Shown in pieces: positions 14,794-15,243 of a stretch of 15,243 bases of DNA. The translations under genes and the position numbers were made by a program. Location: NCBI GenBank assembly GCA_036821485.1, contig DAISJM010000063.1, positions 1 to 15,243 on the forward strand, written 5' to 3'. Every line of letters starts with the position of its first letter. The stretch's first letter is position 1. Origin of the DNA: DAISJM01 sp036821485. Its GTDB lineage: Bacteria > Verrucomicrobiota > Kiritimatiellia > CAIQIC01 > JAGNIJ01. The notes beneath the pieces are model-generated. The model searched no databases, had not been told where the DNA came from, and saw nothing but the letters and a program-made list of their open reading frames with translations.

Positions 14794-15243
14794 GTGTCGA
14801 TAGCGGACTGGGTTGAGATCGGAACGATGGATGAGCTGGGGCGAATGGACACGCCCGCGCATCGCTTGGACGCGCGGGCGAAAGCCATCGTCACATTCGC
14901 CTTCATTGCCATCGTTATGTCCTTCCCCCGCTACGCGATATCCGCGCTGACGCCTTTTCTGCTCTATCCGATCGCCCTGATCTCCTGGGGACACATCCCG
15001 CCACGGCATATTCTGAAGAAGATGCTTATTGCTGCGCCTTTCGCCCTGATCATCGGCATCTTCAACCCCCTGATGGACCACCAACCAATGGCCGCGATCG
15101 GACCGATCGTCATCACGGGCGGGTGGCTCTCCTTTGCTTCGATCATGTTACGGTTTGCTCTGACTGTCGGGGCCGCCCTGGCGCTTGTTGCATGCACAGG
15201 CATGTATCGGCTCGCCGCCGGATTGGAACAGCTCGGCGTCCCC
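14794..15243 (+). CDS. cbiQ: ECF transporter transmembrane T subunit CbiQ/NikQ, 3' end missing
   Basis: The frame is open from GTG 14794 to the window edge (150 codons, no stop). GGAG at 14786-14789 is a suitable ribosome binding site. The protein starts with DELGRMDTPAHRLDARAKAI, matching the CbiQ N-terminus 'sRLDpRaKl', and continues SFPRY, PFALIIGIFNPLMD, GGWLSFASIMLRF and LGVP, all typical of the family's first membrane helices. CbiQ couples the substrate subunit CbiM/NikM to the ATPase CbiO/NikO. It starts 7 bases after cbiM, so it is cotranscribed. The family has about 250 residues, so roughly 100 are missing, including the arginine motifs that contact the ATPase. cbiO is expected next. 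Confidence 0.94.
   Translation, partial: MSIADWVEIGTMDELGRMDTPAHRLDARAKAIVTFAFIAIVMSFPRYAISALTPFLLYPIALISWGHIPPRHILKKMLIAAPFALIIGIFNPLMDHQPMAAIGPIVITGGWLSFASIMLRFALTVGAALALVACTGMYRLAAGLEQLGVP

Overview
The window is a 15.2 kb stretch of a draft bacterial scaffold with one run of 100 N (3386-3485). Lipoprotein, outer-membrane and RND genes show a diderm (Gram-negative type) cell. The mix of a GH31 lipoprotein with appended C-terminal domains, enlarged carbohydrate-ABC permeases and a family of structured intergenic repeats reminds me of PVC-group bacteria (Kiritimatiellota, Lentisphaerota, Planctomycetota). That assignment is a guess from style; no taxonomic marker gene is present.

Layout. 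(1) 1-3218: the last codons of a periplasmic adaptor followed by a complete RND efflux pump subunit, both on +. (2) 3285-3360: tRNA-Val(UAC). (3) 3361-3675: no gene, but a 75-bp structured repeat in two copies, the first interrupted by the N gap. (4) 3676-6858 on the minus strand: a predicted lipoprotein glycoside hydrolase of family GH31, with a good sigma70-type promoter and an 18-bp palindrome over its transcription start. (5) 7021-12361 on +, divergent from the hydrolase: a sugar ABC importer and a LacI-family regulator. The importer is unusual. The solute-binding protein is fused to the MalF-like permease, the MalG-like permease carries an extra periplasmic domain of about 280 residues, and no ATPase gene is present. 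(6) 12417-15243 on +: nickel genes. These are nikR, then, behind a clear NikR-type operator, a predicted outer-membrane beta-barrel protein, the NikM/CbiM substrate-binding subunit with a fused PDGLE (NikN-like) part, and the start of cbiQ/nikQ, which runs off the window.

How the parts work together (inference). The hydrolase probably cuts alpha-linked sugars at the cell surface or in the periplasm. The ABC importer takes up the products, energised by an ATPase encoded elsewhere, and the LacI-type protein controls at least the hydrolase promoter through the palindrome at 6863-6880. Separately, NikR represses the nickel operon when nickel is plentiful; the barrel protein may be the outer-membrane entry route for the metal and NikM-NikQ the inner-membrane ECF importer.

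The most novel elements are the two enlarged sugar permeases (7021-9630 and 9640-11310), which together look like an importer with its periplasmic recognition parts built into the membrane subunits, and the barrel protein under NikR control.
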